NCBI GenBank assembly: GCA_027943335.1
Contig: BSBK01006347.1
Coordinates: forward strand, 248,001-312,000
Reading direction: 5' to 3'
Source: Chamaecyparis obtusa
Lineage: Eukaryota; Streptophyta; Pinopsida; Cupressales; Cupressaceae
Length of the DNA: 64,000 nt
Shown here piece after piece: positions 13,137-27,667 of the stretch (positions are counted from its first letter, which is position 1; the number at the start of each line of letters is the position of its first letter). The position numbers and the translations under genes were made by a program. A model generated the notes under the pieces. That model ran no database searches, had not been told where the DNA came from, and worked only from the letters and a program-made list of their open reading frames with translations.

Positions 13137-13360
13137 TTTTGTTGCTAGAGGTTTTTCTGTTCCTATCTGCTGGGAGTTTTTGTCTTATTTTTTAGTATTT
13201 TGGTTGTTTAGTGCTTATTGCAATATTTAGGTTTTAACCCTTTTGGTTTCTATCCTTAGCTGGGATAGATCGTTGTATCTAATTCTTTCTATGCTTATCT
13301 TTTCTTAGCCTTGTTAAAGGGTTTTAGGGCCCCTTCAAAACCTATAGTTACCTTAATAAA
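13137..13360 (+). other. LINE 3' untranslated region
   Basis: T-rich sequence with no open frame, ending in ccttaataaaaaa just before the right target duplication. No long poly(A) remains. Confidence 0.6.
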
Positions 13361-13379
13361 AAACATTACCATTGACAGA
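13361..13379. repeat. right target-site duplication of the LINE
   Basis: Partner of 4791-4809. The protein frame of element A resumes at once (NITIDREENPFENQG). Confidence 0.8.
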
Positions 13380-14503
13380 GAAGAAAACCCTTTTGAGAAT
13401 CAAGGAGAGGATGCTAGAAATTTGGAAGAAATGGTTAATGAACAAGAAGATGAAGAAGAAGATGAGGAAGATAATGTAGAAGAAGTAAAAGGAGAAGAAA
13501 AGAAAGAATAAAAAAAGACAACAAAAGAAACACAATCTGACGCCACCGAGAAAGAAGCACAAGAAGGACAAGAATAAGTAAGGAGATAAAACCTACAGAG
13601 ACTGTACCCCAACAAATTCAAATTGTTACACCACAAAAGGTCACAACAAAAAGTACATCAAAATCACCAATTGAGTCAGTATTAGCCAATTTGGGAGCTG
13701 AAGTTGATGATGATGATCAAATAGAGTTGATCTCATCTCTGAATAAAATAATTAGAAAAAATAAGAAAGTAAAGAGTCTAGAAGGATCACTACTTGAAGT
13801 AACAAACAAGATTCAAAAAGTTATATCTACTCAAGTCAATGAAGTTGATTCGCAAGTGAAAGAAAGAGAGGTAATGAAAGTTTTTGATAATGAGTTCACT
13901 ACTTTATCTGACATTGCATCAGTGAAAGTGCAATCACTTCATGATACACAATTATTTCAAACCAATTGTCAAAATATCAAGAATGACTTAGAGAACCTCA
14001 TTGTGTGCATTAAGGAATTAAGTATATGTTTAGAGAGAGGAAAATAATTATACAGTCAGTGTTCCTTGTCACACAAACACATCTCAGACATTTTAGAAAA
14101 GTTGAAGAAAAAAGAAGCAAAACTGCAAGTCACAGTGAATGAACTAAAAAATCCTAGCATGAAGATCATTGATACTGAGAAGAAAGTAAGAAAAATTCAT
14201 GATGAAATAAGATTACTAGAAAATGAAAAGGAAACAAAATTGAAGAGGTTTGCATTACTTAGAGATAGCCTAACCCTAAAAATTAGCAATGTGCAAAATC
14301 AATTGGAAGAATGTCTTTCATCTAAGACATCATATGGTAAATTTGCATACCCAAATCTTAGAGAAGTTGAAATAACATCCTATGGGCTATGTGCACTGCT
14401 AAGTGTATCTAATTCTATTAAGAAAACATGGGACAAGGAAATTGAAAACTTGAAGGTGAACTTTATAGATTGCATTTCAAGTCTTCTAGCTTTACAGAAT
14501 TGA
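13361..14503 (+). pseudogene. element A coiled-coil ORF, part after the LINE insertion
   Basis: C-terminal half of the protein begun at 3900. It opens with an acidic run (QEDEEEDEEDNVEEVKGEEK, 13450-13505), changes frame between 13511 and 13570, then gives a Thr/Lys linker and two long coiled-coil segments (about 13691-14047 and 14066-14503) rich in Lys, Glu, Leu and Ile. TAA at 14045 interrupts the frame. Ends at TGA 14501. The order (acidic linker, then long helices, then a short 3' leader to a polypurine tract) parallels the ORF of element C (43705-44232 end). No enzymatic motif is visible; possibly a structural or packaging protein. Confidence 0.55.
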
Positions 14504-14568
14504 GGACAAAAAGGTATATAAAATTTTTGACCTGTATATACATATATTTGACACCTTTTTCATTGTTG

Positions 14569-14582
14569 TCAAAGAGGGAGTA
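14569..14582 (+). other. polypurine tract of element A
   Basis: gtcaaagagggagt, the purine-rich plus-strand primer site expected just before a 3' LTR; compare gccaaagggggagat in element C (reverse strand of 43483-43497). Confidence 0.5.
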
Positions 14583-17169
<2,587 letters not shown>

Positions 17170-17545
17170 AGACTCTAATAGGTCTCCAGGGAAATCCATT
17201 AATCGAGTAGCATTTAATAGTTCTTTTGTAACCCTTAACCAGACAAGCTCTTAACCAGATATATTCTAGAAGAGTATAAATATTTGTTGGCATTGTTATC
17301 ACATCGTGTTTTTTTTTCCATAATTAGGTTTCTACGAGATAAATCTGGTGTTATTATTGTGTGGATGTTATTTCATGTGTTGCACGTTATTTGATTGTTT
17401 AATTCAATAATATTGTTATAAGTTAAAGAAGTTCTAATCGCTGAATCTATTTGATTAAGTTTAATTAGGATTTTAAGTTTTATTGGGTTGGTGATTACTG
17501 ATTCACACCCCCTCTTAGTAATCATTCATATACCTACATGATCTA
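17170..17545 (+). repeat. LTR-end fragment of the A/C type
   Basis: Contains a TATA-like agtataaatattt (17272) and, at 17493-17523, the hairpin gattactga/ttagtaatc with loop ttcacaccccctc, the same design as the LTR ends of A and C. No flanking element body recognised. Confidence 0.4.
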
Positions 17546-19448
17546 GTGTTGAGATAGAATACACAAAATCAACAAGATAGGGAGAAGAAGGGAAAATTTG
17601 AAGAAAACTAGTTAGGTCCCTTTGTCATAGTATTAACAGATGGATCTAGTACCTATAAATTATAAACATTTGGTGGTGATTTTCTCTAGGAACCAATCAA
17701 TAACATTCACCTCAAAATATTTTATACTTGACAACTTAAGGTCAACATTTGTACAATATTTTCAAAAATATTGAAAACACCTAAAAAGAAAAAAATGATC
17801 CTTAAGAAATCTTAAAAAGTAGAAAAATATCTTAAAGAAAGAATAAAAACAAAAAAAGATCCTAAAAATTTGGCTATCTTGGTGAAAACCTGGCAAGGGA
17901 ATCAAGGGAATCACATTGCATTTGTCTACATTCACCATTATTGTACATTATTATAATAGGGATCCATCTACATATCTTAGTCATGCAATAAAATCTCATC
18001 ATGGTTAGGAAGTTATCCTTGTCCATCATCATCTTGTCATGTCAAATTGGGGGCAAAATCCTAACTAGTGGTAATTGATCACTGAGATCGGTATAACATA
18101 CACATAGACATTAGACAAGTATGTCAAAAACCATAGTCAAGACCTATGACCTTTTGAACTTCAAACATCAAAACATTAAAACAAAACACGAACCTAAAAC
18201 CAAGACCAAAAATAACAAATGGATGAATTCTTCTGTAAATTGATTGAATTACAATAGAAAACGTATTCAAGTGGTTTTTTCTTGATTTTTTTCAATCATG
18301 TCTTTTTAGAAATTCAAGGATGTTTGTGGACTAGAGAAGCAATGATGGAGCATGATATTTTTCTTTGTCTGCTATTTATGAGTTAATTCATAATAGTGTG
18401 CAAATTCATCTTAGGACATGACCATCAAATTATCATTGAAGACATTCTAAATTTTCATATGAAAAAGGATTAATCCTATTTGTTTTATGCAAGAAATACT
18501 AAGGTCATCTTGGATCTTTATACCTAGATGCTTGTATTAACTTCCAATATCAAAATTGAAGAAACTATTCATGTCATCATGGTTTAATTATACCAGTGGT
18601 GGTTGTACTAACTTTCAACATTTCAAAATCTTAATGATGATAAAAAGAATGACAAACGAATCAGTGAAAGATGACAACAATTTGCATGCATTTTATTTAA
18701 TTTGCATGTCATTTAAATCTTGCATTTATAAAACATGAGATTTTTTAAGACTAGGAAATGAATCAAAGATTCTCTTTTATGATGGAGTACATTTGACATT
18801 AACAAAAATATATGCATTCTATTAATCATCTTCATTTAGGTTGCATTCATTGCATTATCATTATTTCATCATTATCATTAATCATTATCATTGAATTATC
18901 ATTAGTATCATAAATACATTAAACATCATAAATTATTTATCATTTCATTACATCATTATAATTGCATTCCATCAAATAGGTCATCTCATTAATCATTTCA
19001 TATACATCTCATTAATTATTTCATATACATTAATCATTTCATTACATATCATTACATCCATAAAAAGTACACTCATTACATTATATAAAATATAAGAACA
19101 TAAAGTAACCATCATATAATCACAAATGCATCTGTAATCATAATCATAAATGTATCCATTATATAAGCATAATAACTAAACCATAGTATTCATCATATGC
19201 ATAACCATATCATTAATGCATCGATATAAAACATAAATCCATACATCTCACATTAACCATATAGAATTCCATCCATCACAATAGTCCACTACATCATCAT
19301 ATATCTTAAAAATCATAATGTCTAAGTACAATGACATAAAAAGGAGAATAATCATAGTATCTAGGAGGGAAAGTATATCAAAGTAACCTAAATCATCAAA
19401 ATACATCAAAGATAAACACATGTACACATCATCACAAAATCTAATATC
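17546..19448. other. degenerate 3' region of a Tat-like element; CAT-rich tract
   Basis: No gene. atcttggtgaaaacctggca at 17876 is the word that recurs after the integrase of element B (33232-33520). From about 18830 to 19240 the sequence is a low-complexity cat/catta tract, as at 34990-35300 of element B before its antisense PMD ORF. So this is probably the equivalent stretch of another copy. Confidence 0.45.
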
Positions 19449-19449
19449 G

Positions 19450-20766
19450 TGAATCAAGGGGAGCTAGGCATGACTATCCCCTGGATTTTTTGGATGGCTC
19501 AACAAAATGCCACCACCTATACCTATCCCACCTGCACCTATACATGGTCTAACACCACCCCCATCCCTACATCTGGTCCCATTAGAGGCCTAGGAGGTGG
19601 ACTTGTAACCCTTTTTCTCTCTATCCATCCCCTCTTTGACACATCTCTAACACTCTCAATATATGAGGGAACCCTCTTCTCTACAAGTTCTACCTAAAAA
19701 TATAATTCCTGATAATACACACTCCACCTTGGCTCATACCTGAGGTCATAGATAGTCTCATAGGTCACACCCTCTATGGAACTCTACTCTATAGTGAAAT
19801 ATAAATCCTTAGATGCACCTTTCCACTCTATGGCCTGATTCCTCTATGATCTAGTAGTGGATAACTTAGCCTCAAGAGCCTAAACACTATCATGTTCTTT
19901 TTCTAATCATTCTTGTAATAAGGTGATATCTACCTTTGCAAAAACCAAATCACCATGTAATATCTGCATAATATCCTTCCTATCAATGGGTTGGGCATGG
20001 GAAACTAATGAACCTCTTTATGAAATCTATTCTGGACCACAAAGTGCACCTAATCAGGACTTGTGTGAAAGCCATCCCTTATCTATAATATCATCTATAT
20101 CTCCCCCTCTATTAGTATCACCTCCTCAATCTCCTCCAACAATACTCACCACCAACATATTCTCTACCTCTACCACCTATCCCCTTGAAAAATCCACCAC
20201 CATCGCTACCTGTATCTACCCTTCCACCTCAACCCCTATCCTACCTCCTCATCACCTAGGTTTACCATCATCATCATTACTCTCTAGGATAGGAACTCTC
20301 TCTTCTAGAGAATTCATCCATGGGAATGGATGTGTCACAAACCACTAAAAATACTGAGGTGTCACACTTGCATCTAGAATATATCCCATATAATCCTTGG
20401 TCAATGGTACTAAACTTTGGTAATCCTCAAGTGTAGTCTCATAAGAAACACTTTATCCCAAAGTATCTATATCCTTCTATGTACAAGCATACATAGAAGA
20501 TCCCTACGACATTCCTTTAGTGTGACCATACTATCTCAAAACTCTCACCACTAAGAATCTCTCAATTACATATTTCATCCATCCAATCAATGATTGAGAC
20601 ATGAACACAAATGGAATCTCTAAAGGATCCTCTTGCCATGCCTCATAGTCAAGATAAGGTTTCTAGCATAAGGTATCTATATCATCTATCACCAATCTCC
20701 AATACTCTAATTTTCCAAACTCAGGTTGAATAATAATTCTATTGTAATCATAGATGAAAGGATGAC
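19450..20766 (-). pseudogene. antisense plant mobile domain (PMD) relic, copy 2
   Basis: Minus-strand coding relic that aligns to the PMD ORF of element B: FGKLEYWRLVIDDIDTL (20730-20675), QEDPLEIPFVFMSQSLIGW, then YVIERFLVVRVLR (about 20570-20530), matching GKTKQWREQLDDMV, SHMFVSCPLIG and TIERFLVTRVLH in the better copy. PMD ('aminotransferase-like plant mobile domain') is found in MAIN/MAIL proteins and in plant transposable elements; molecular role uncertain. In-frame stops are TAG at Gln-like positions. The N-terminal half is missing because an older Gypsy element starts before 20910. Confidence 0.6.
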
Positions 20767-20909
20767 CCATAGTCTACAATCTATTGGAAATAGATTATGT
20801 CATTAGGATGCACTCCTAGCCCAAATCAAGAGAAGCACTACACTTGTAGATAAGCTCAAGGCCCTATCATAGACAACTTAGTTCAACTCATGATATAAGT
20901 GTGACAATA

Positions 20910-20920
20910 TGTATCAGAGC
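20910..20920 (+). other. primer-binding-site-like sequence of the older Gypsy element
   Basis: tgtatcagagc resembles the TGGTATCAGAGC primer-binding site (initiator tRNA-Met complement) and sits 72 bp before the gag ATG. The adjoining LTR is not recognisable. Confidence 0.45.
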
Positions 20921-20991
20921 ATGGTTTAGTTAACTTTGGGAACCTAACCCACTTCGTAGTTGCTAAACTTTTGTCTTGCTATGTCTGAAGG

Positions 20992-21832
20992 ATGCCTCCA
21001 CTCACCCGATTAGCTCATATATGTGGACATGGACTTAGGCATGTCTCTTTATCCTGGGAAGAGGTACAACTGGAGATTGCGGTTCAAGAGGAGAACTAGG
21101 TTTTACTTCCTGAATGACCTCCTAATGTAAATGTAGAATTACTTCAGGCCTTTCAGAACCTTGCAGGACTTATTATTGATCGTATGCCACCAGTTGTACC
21201 ACAAAATGTACAATAGGGTACAGAAGGATGTGGGTCCTCAGCTAGGGAATGTAGTAGGAGTCTTTCTAGGTTTGCAGAGGTTTAGGCCGAGCCTGAGGTT
21301 GGTTCCATTGGGGGACCAGAACCTCCACCCAGAGATGAGATTCACATATATGAGAGACCACCTCCTGACATAGGTGATTAGATTAGAGAGTTGATTCGAC
21401 TCAACCCTCCACCTTTTGTGGGGTCTATTGAGGGTACAGAGGCTAAATCTTAGCTTATAAGCCTTGGACGGTGTTTTGGATTGTTCCCTAATGGGAGTAA
21501 TCTTAAGGCACGTATGGCAATTCATCTTTTGTGAGGGACAACCTCCACATGGTGGAGACAGGAAGAGTTCAAGGGCAACATTATTATGGACACACTCACT
21601 TGGGAAACCTTCTTGGAAAGGTTTAGGGCCCGATACTTGTTGGATCAGTTCCATCAGCGTCGTATAGATGAATTTCAAGATCTATAGTAGCGAGGACTTT
21701 CAGTGGCTCAATATGAGAGAAAATTCCTTGAGCTCCTCCCTTATGTAGGGTACATGAAGGATGAAAAACTTTAGGAAAATTTCTTTATCAAGGGATTGAA
21801 CCACACCATATCCGACATGGTACGCATGACTC
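20992..21832 (+). pseudogene. Ty3/Gypsy gag, first part (split by element B)
   Basis: Capsid polyprotein relic. ATG 20992 gives MPPLTRLAHICGHG, a common plant Gypsy gag start. Further on: the retrotransposon gag core (WETFLERFRARYLLDQFHQR at 21599, DEFQDL, RGLSVAQYERKFLELLPYVG at 21695, FIKGLNHTISDMVRM at 21785). Stops are mostly TAG/TAA at Gln-like positions (for example the two before RGLSVAQ). The frame runs to ATG ACT C at 21832 and continues as CA CCA GAA GAC at 39838, so element B interrupts it. Confidence 0.8.
21828..21832. repeat. target-site duplication of element B, left
   Basis: gactc directly before the LTR; aactc directly after the right LTR (39833). One G/A difference; joining the flanks at this point restores the gag frame. 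Confidence 0.75.
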
Positions 21833-22847
21833 TGTAATACCCTAAAATTGGCACCTATTAATTTCAATTAATTTTGGTGCATTTTCATCAATTTTACATC
21901 TCCAAAGTCCTAGTTTCCTAGGCAATTTTCTCTCTCTTACTTGACTTAATTTGACTTGATGTCAATTGCAAAAACCCTAATTGCATTAATCAAATATTAA
22001 AATTAATTCCTAAAGTCTTCGACTTTTATTAGCTAAATTATCCCTATGATAAATTAATTTAATCCCAAAGTCCTAAGTACTTGGAATTAAATTAAAATCT
22101 ACCCCCTTTAGCTAATTACCCATAAAAAAAGAATTAATAATTACTTGTTATTTGAATGGACACTCATTTTTGAATTAATAATTCAAGATATTCGAAAAGT
22201 CCCCTATGTGGAAAATTACATTCTTTTAATTAAGTAATTCAATGCATTTTTGTCTCAAATAGAAGCGAAGGGTCAGGAGTTTCAAATCAAGAACCCTTTC
22301 ATTCTCTCCTCAGGCTTTTCTATTTAATGGACCTATTTTCTTCATTCAAAGGAGGCAATTTTTGAGAGTAATTGAACTATAGCAATTTTTAGTCTTACTT
22401 TATTCAAAGCTTTTCATTTGCAATTAGTTTAAATTCTCATTTAATATAGCATTGCATAGATATAATAGATCAATTTTCTTACATACTCATAGTTTAATAT
22501 CATATTCCTTTTAAGCTATTTAGATTAAAATTTCACTTCATATCTCTTTCAAGTTATTAGTAATTGCATCTCAATTCTTAGATTAAATTGCATAATCATC
22601 TTAGTTTAATTTCAGTTTTACTCATCTTCATAGCTATTGGAAAATCCTCCATTGTAGAATTGGTCTTATGGTTGTTGGCTCTCCAATCTGAGAGCAATTA
22701 AACACCCCATCTACATAGGAGGCAACAGGTCACATCACCATGAATTTTAGATTGAGTAATTCATACTCTCTCTCATAATTTGATCATGTGAGCAATGACC
22801 ATGTTGCATTTGTGCCTGATTTATAGGTCCACATTCAGACACGCACA
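21833..22847 (+). repeat. 5' LTR of element B
   Basis: Starts tgtaataccctaaaattggc and ends cagacacgcaca; matches 38819-39832 over its length. Very AT-rich. Confidence 0.95.
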
Positions 22848-22849
22848 TT

Positions 22850-22866
22850 TAGCGCCTACCGTGGGG
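22850..22866 (+). other. primer-binding site of element B
   Basis: tagcgcctaccgtgggg directly after the LTR, close to the TGGCGCCCACCGTGGGGC consensus seen in many plant Gypsy elements. Confidence 0.7.
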
Positions 22867-25063
22867 CAGAAAATTTGATTTCTGACCTCATTCTCATTTT
22901 TTTTCTGACAAGAATTTAAGCTTTGTCGTGCATCTGTACTGTTTGTGTATGGATTCTCACGTGAGAATACAAAGCATCCCTTGTGAGATTTCACTCCTTG
23001 TAGCACTTTCTCACATGAGCTTTGGCACCTTTGCGCAGCATCCTGTACTTTCTCATGCACTGTGGAGTACTTCCTCCCGTGAGATTTTAACTTAGTGCTT
23101 CAGATTTTTCAGTTTTTATCTTTCTAGTTTCAGATTTATAACAGTTTCATGTTTGTTGTTGCTTATTATTTTTCTATTATTTTCACAGCATAATAGTTTT
23201 CTGTAGGAAATTTGACCAAGGACTTTAAAACATACTAATGGTTTGATTGTAGGATGATGATCAAAGAATTGCTAAAATGTTGTGTTTGTTTCTTGCTTTC
23301 ATTCACATAGTCTAAATAGGGCTCCGTTAAAATTTCTTGAGGATTTTGATAGTGAGTAGGGAATTTGGCTCTTCATTACATGGAGGTGATGACCATTAAT
23401 GAACCCAAAATCCTAATGATCTTACTAATATGACAAATTCTTGGAGAAGTGGAGAAAGGTAGTGAATCTTTACGCTTCTATTAGCCAAGGGATTATGCTC
23501 TTCTCTCTTTGAGAGAAACAGAAACCCAAAAGCTTGTAGTTGTGGTGGAGTGAAGCTAACTTAGTGATGAATCTTCTTGATGTGTTTGGGTGAGGAAACG
23601 GGATAGAGAAGTATGCTCTTCTCCCTTTGGGAGAACCAGAAAATCCAACCCCCGAATCTAAACCAAGTCCAGTGTCACCTTTAGAGGGCTTGCCGAAAGT
23701 TGAACCTCTGGGAACGACCCAAGTGAGTACGCAACTATCACCGGTGATTCTACCTCACTCTAATAAAGAATGTTTTGTTGATTCTAAAGAATCCAAAACT
23801 ATGTTAGCTTCCTTCTCAAGACTTTGACTATCATCTTGAGAAGGCTCCGTCTATTATATTGAGCGGTGTCACTCCTAGCCCTACTTGCTGGGGTGTATGA
23901 CTTTCAGGTGTTGGTGTGGCTATGAGGCCTCAACCCTATATCGGGGGCACCAAAGGTTAGTGTGAATGGAAGCCTATTAAAAAAATTCCTTAGCTAGTGG
24001 CCTACCCGGTTCATCTCCGAAAGGAGTCATAATCTTTGTGCAGGGAGGGGGAAGAATCTCTCCTGTAGATTCCCATCATAGGAATACACCTAAATGCTTG
24101 AAGGTGGTTGTGACACTAGCCCCTACTAAAAGGGTAACCTTTGAACGTACACCATTGAGTCCTTGGAAAAACCAAAAACACAAGCGCCCTCTAGGGGGTG
24201 ACATGACTGTGTGAGGTGCATGTATGCGCATAAGCAATGGGGAAAAGGTTTTGGCTTCTCACCATTTTTTTTGTAGGGCTAAGCTATGTGTTTGTTATCG
24301 AGTCTTAAACATTGTCCAATCGTTATCAAACAAAGACTCCCCTGATGCTATCAAGTTGCTTTGTCCTTGATAGGTCTATTAACGACTGCTTCTTGTATCA
24401 CAACTGCTTGATTTGAACCTTTGTGTCTTTAAATGAATGCTTGAAATCCTAAAACAAGATTGTTGATTAAACTATTCTTTGAACCTGTCAGGAACCTAGA
24501 TTTTCTGTCAGACATCAATTCAGGCTGTACCTCAAAATTCAACTTTAACCTCGAAAACTATGTCAAATTATTAGATTTTGCACTTTTCCCGCATGAGGTT
24601 TCACACTTCAGAGCACTTTCTCATGTGAGACTTTGTTTTCTCATGTGAATTTTTGTGTTCTCTCATGCGGCCTGGTACTATCTCGCACAAGATTGTAGCC
24701 CAGTTTGCAAAAATAGAGACCTGTTTACCACTGACTGTTTGACTTTTTATCTAATATGCTTTTTGTTTGAGGTCCATTTTTCTACTTTCGTATTGTTCAT
24801 TGTCAAAAATTGGTTGTTTTGAGCTAGGAATCGATTGATCTTTGCTTTGACTCATGTCATCTCTCATTGGTTTACCTTATCTTTTTATGCCTTTTGTATC
24901 TCATGTTGTGATAGTATTATCTTGGCTATTCTAGCCACCTCTTTTGATGATTTGTACCAGGTCCATCTTGCATCTTTGCTGTTCTAGCCTTTATCTCCTT
25001 TGCATTGTTCTTAGAGACTGAGTCTAGCTTTATCCTAAGTCCTCTCTCATTTCATCTTCATCT
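22867..25063 (+). other. long 5' leader of element B
   Basis: About 2.2 kb between the primer-binding site and gag. Holds several ctca(c/t)gtgag words including the perfect 16 bp palindrome attctcacgtgagaat (22953-22968) and two hairpins ttctctc-ttt-gagagaa (23501) and ttctccc-ttt-gggagaa (23619). Short open stretches (for example 23627-23827, Pro/Ser rich; 24134 onward, FERTPLSPWKNQKHKR) share the gag frame and could be remains of an extra upstream ORF, but I cannot identify it. Confidence 0.6.
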
Positions 25064-27667
25064 ATGACTGTCATGACTAGAAGTGGCAAGACTTATCCCA
25101 TTCAGAATCCTGATTAAGGTAGAAGAAAACCTCCTAATCAAGAAATAGATCCTCCTGAATCTATTGTGAAATCTGAACTTTGTGAGATATCCTCAATTTC
25201 CTCATTGAATACTTCGAAAGATAGTCCATCTCAACCATCACCTCCATTGTTTCAAGAGTGTTTTAATCCATTGTTTGAAGCATAACCCGGTTTCTCATTT
25301 CAAGACCAAGACAACTCGTACTTCCAAAACAACTCATTGTTTTAGAACTTTGGAAGACCTCTTCCTCGAACTAATCCTATCATTGTACTTGTTGATCCTA
25401 CTGAGAATAGTTCTATCATTGAACCTAGTGATACTATTGACGATATCTTCTCACCTAAATTTGTTAAATCTTTTGATCCTATTCATTCACCAAAGGTTAC
25501 CTTGGCTACACCTTTTTGATCTCATTCACATCACTTTGCTAAGTCTCCATATACTGCGCAAGTCTATGACAAGATGGGAGATCCATTTGACTTCCAACCA
25601 GGAAATTATAGTCAAACCTTTGATCAATCTCACAACAATCAATATCATGGTCAATCCTCTAATGACCCACATCATGCTCAACCTCAAAATGAGCTACCTC
25701 ATGGTCAATCTCAACATGACCAAAATTAGTCCCACAATGATGATCAATCTCGAAGCAAACCTCAAGGTGATCGACAACCCACCTATTTCTATCGTCCTCC
25801 TCCATTCGATCAAAACCAAGGTGATCAGCAACAAGATCAGGTTCAGAGTATTTATGAGATCCTTGGGAATGAAGATGAAGTGATAACTCAACAAGATATA
25901 GACACTACCAAAGCTAATAAGGTTCTTATTAAAATGATGGAGATCCTTCTCCTAGAGGAGAAAGAAAAGTACTTCCTTGAGCTAGCTAAACAAGGGGCCA
26001 AGTTATTCCGAGACTATCAAGTTGAAACACTCGTAGCTAAGGAAGAAGAAATTGAGACTACAAAGATGCAAAAGATGGTTTGAGAAATGCAAGATCTGAT
26101 TAGTCAACTTGCGAGGAATAAAGACAAATCCTCTCAACAATTTATGATGGAAAGTATTTGTCCTTTCCCTTTTGATAGAAGTCTTCATATGCCACCTTTT
26201 CCTAGAGGTGTGGAACTCCCTAAATATGACAAATACTTGGGTACAACCGATCCCCAAGATCACTTGAGGGAGTTTGGCGCATTGTCTATGGAATTCATGC
26301 ATGATCAAACATATCTTATGTGCTTATTTCCTTGTAGTTTGGGCAGACCAGCTATGGAATGGTTCTCTAGATTGCCTACTGGTATTAAAACTTTTGATGA
26401 AATGGCTAATCTTTTTCTCCAGCACTACTTGCATAATATTTAGCATTTGGTCAAAATCTAGGATCTTTGCAACTTAAAACAACAACAAGGAGAATCTTTC
26501 CTAACAATCATCCAAAGGTGGAGACAATTATGTATGAGGTGTCCTCACAAACTACTAGAGTCTGAGAGACTCGACATCTTCTTGGAAAATCTTGTCCCAA
26601 ACTTTGGATACCAAGTGCAATTGTAAGGTCCTCTTACTTTTGATAGTATGATTAAACAAGCAGTGTGGATAGAGGCCTTCATGATCAAGAAGGGAGAATT
26701 AACTTTGAATAAGGACAATAAACAAGGATTCTCCACAAACAAGGATAAAGGAAAGGCTACCAATAAGAATAGAGATGTAGTAAATGATGGAGTAGTGGAT
26801 AATGTTACTGTGAAGCCTTCAAAGTATAATTTTAATCTTACTTCTAGTATAAAAGTAGCTAAGGCTGTCAAAAAGACCACAACAGACAATCAACAAACTT
26901 CAAGATTTGCTAGGAACAAACCTTGGGCCTCTCGACCCAAGTGTGATTTCACCCCTTTGGGAGAGCCTCTTGATGTGGTCTATAAAACTCTTATAGAGAA
27001 TTAGGTTCTTACTCCTTTAGAAAAGTGTACTTATGACCCACAACCAAGACCTCATTGGTGGAATGATAATGCTTACTATGACTATCACCAAAACATTGGT
27101 CATAAGACTTCAACTTGTCTTCAGCTGAAACACAAGGTCCAAGATTTGATCGATAGTGGTGATATTGTTGTGGATGGCCATAACAAGAATTCAGACCACC
27201 AAGATTTTAAGGATCCCTTCCCTCCTCATGAGAAGGGTGAGTCTTCAAATGCCAAGAATACCAATGCTAAAGTTAGTTATACATACACTAATAATGACAA
27301 TGTTATTGGTATGATTGAACCTATCGAGATAGAGTATTGTGACGTGATCACTTCTAGAGGGAGCGGTGATACTCCCAAATCTAAGACTCCTTTTATCTTG
27401 TGTAACTCTACACCTCGTTCATTTGAATCTAGACAATCTCAAGGTTGTGCTGAAGTTGTCACTCGATTGTGAGGGAGAGTTGTTTTGAAAGGTCTCGATG
27501 CTTCCACATCCGCTCCAAAGAAAACTGCAGATAAGAGACCTGATATTCCCACATCCACTTCAAAGCAAATTATAGACAAGACTATTGTTGGCCCCACCAA
27601 CAAAAACATGAAATCTGTTCCTACAGCTAGCTCGGCTAGTTATAGCATTTTAGATCAACTCCAATGA
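25064..27667 (+). pseudogene. element B gag
   Basis: Capsid polyprotein. ATG 25064 (MTVMTRSGKTYPIQNPD). The first third is low complexity, rich in Gln, Asn, Pro and His (DQSHNNQYHGQS, 25623). A helical segment follows (25900-26080), then the retrotransposon gag core: PFPRGVELPKYDKYLGTTDP (26199), DHLREF, PAMEWFSRLPTGI (26350), WRQLCMRCPHKLLESERLDI (26520). A Lys-rich tail and a YDYHQNIGHKTSTC zinc-knuckle-like remnant (27077) end it. Every recognised block lies in one frame. Stops include 25112, 25283, 25343, 26081, 26441, 26459, 26624, 27002, 27470 and 27665, each at a position where Gln or Arg codons fit. Confidence 0.85.

Larger units (their letters stand above)
4810..13360 (+). mobile_element. 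L1-type plant LINE (about 8.55 kb) with three ORFs
   Basis: Non-LTR retrotransposon with ORF1 (DUF4283-like plus a zinc-knuckle relic), ORF2 (endonuclease, reverse transcriptase, zinc-binding region, RNase H) and a third ORF downstream. It is delimited by a 19 bp target duplication at 4791 and 13361 and ends in taataaaaaa, a short A-rich tail. Inserted within the coding frame of element A. It looks full length at the 5' end, since ORF1 begins about 20 bp after the duplication. Several frameshifts and lost catalytic residues make it inactive. Confidence 0.85.

Noticed and set aside
13353..13636. Phe- and Ser-rich minus-strand frames
   Set aside because: Reverse of the acidic gaagaagatgaag run on the plus strand.
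19449..20348. Plus-strand Pro/Thr/Ser-rich frames (82 and 141 codons)
   Set aside because: The minus strand of this stretch aligns to the PMD ORF of element B; the plus frames are its complement.
25275..25883. 202-codon plus-strand open frame rich in Leu and Ile
   Set aside because: It overlaps gag in another frame; the gag frame gives the Gln/Asn/Pro-rich sequence that joins the recognisable capsid core.
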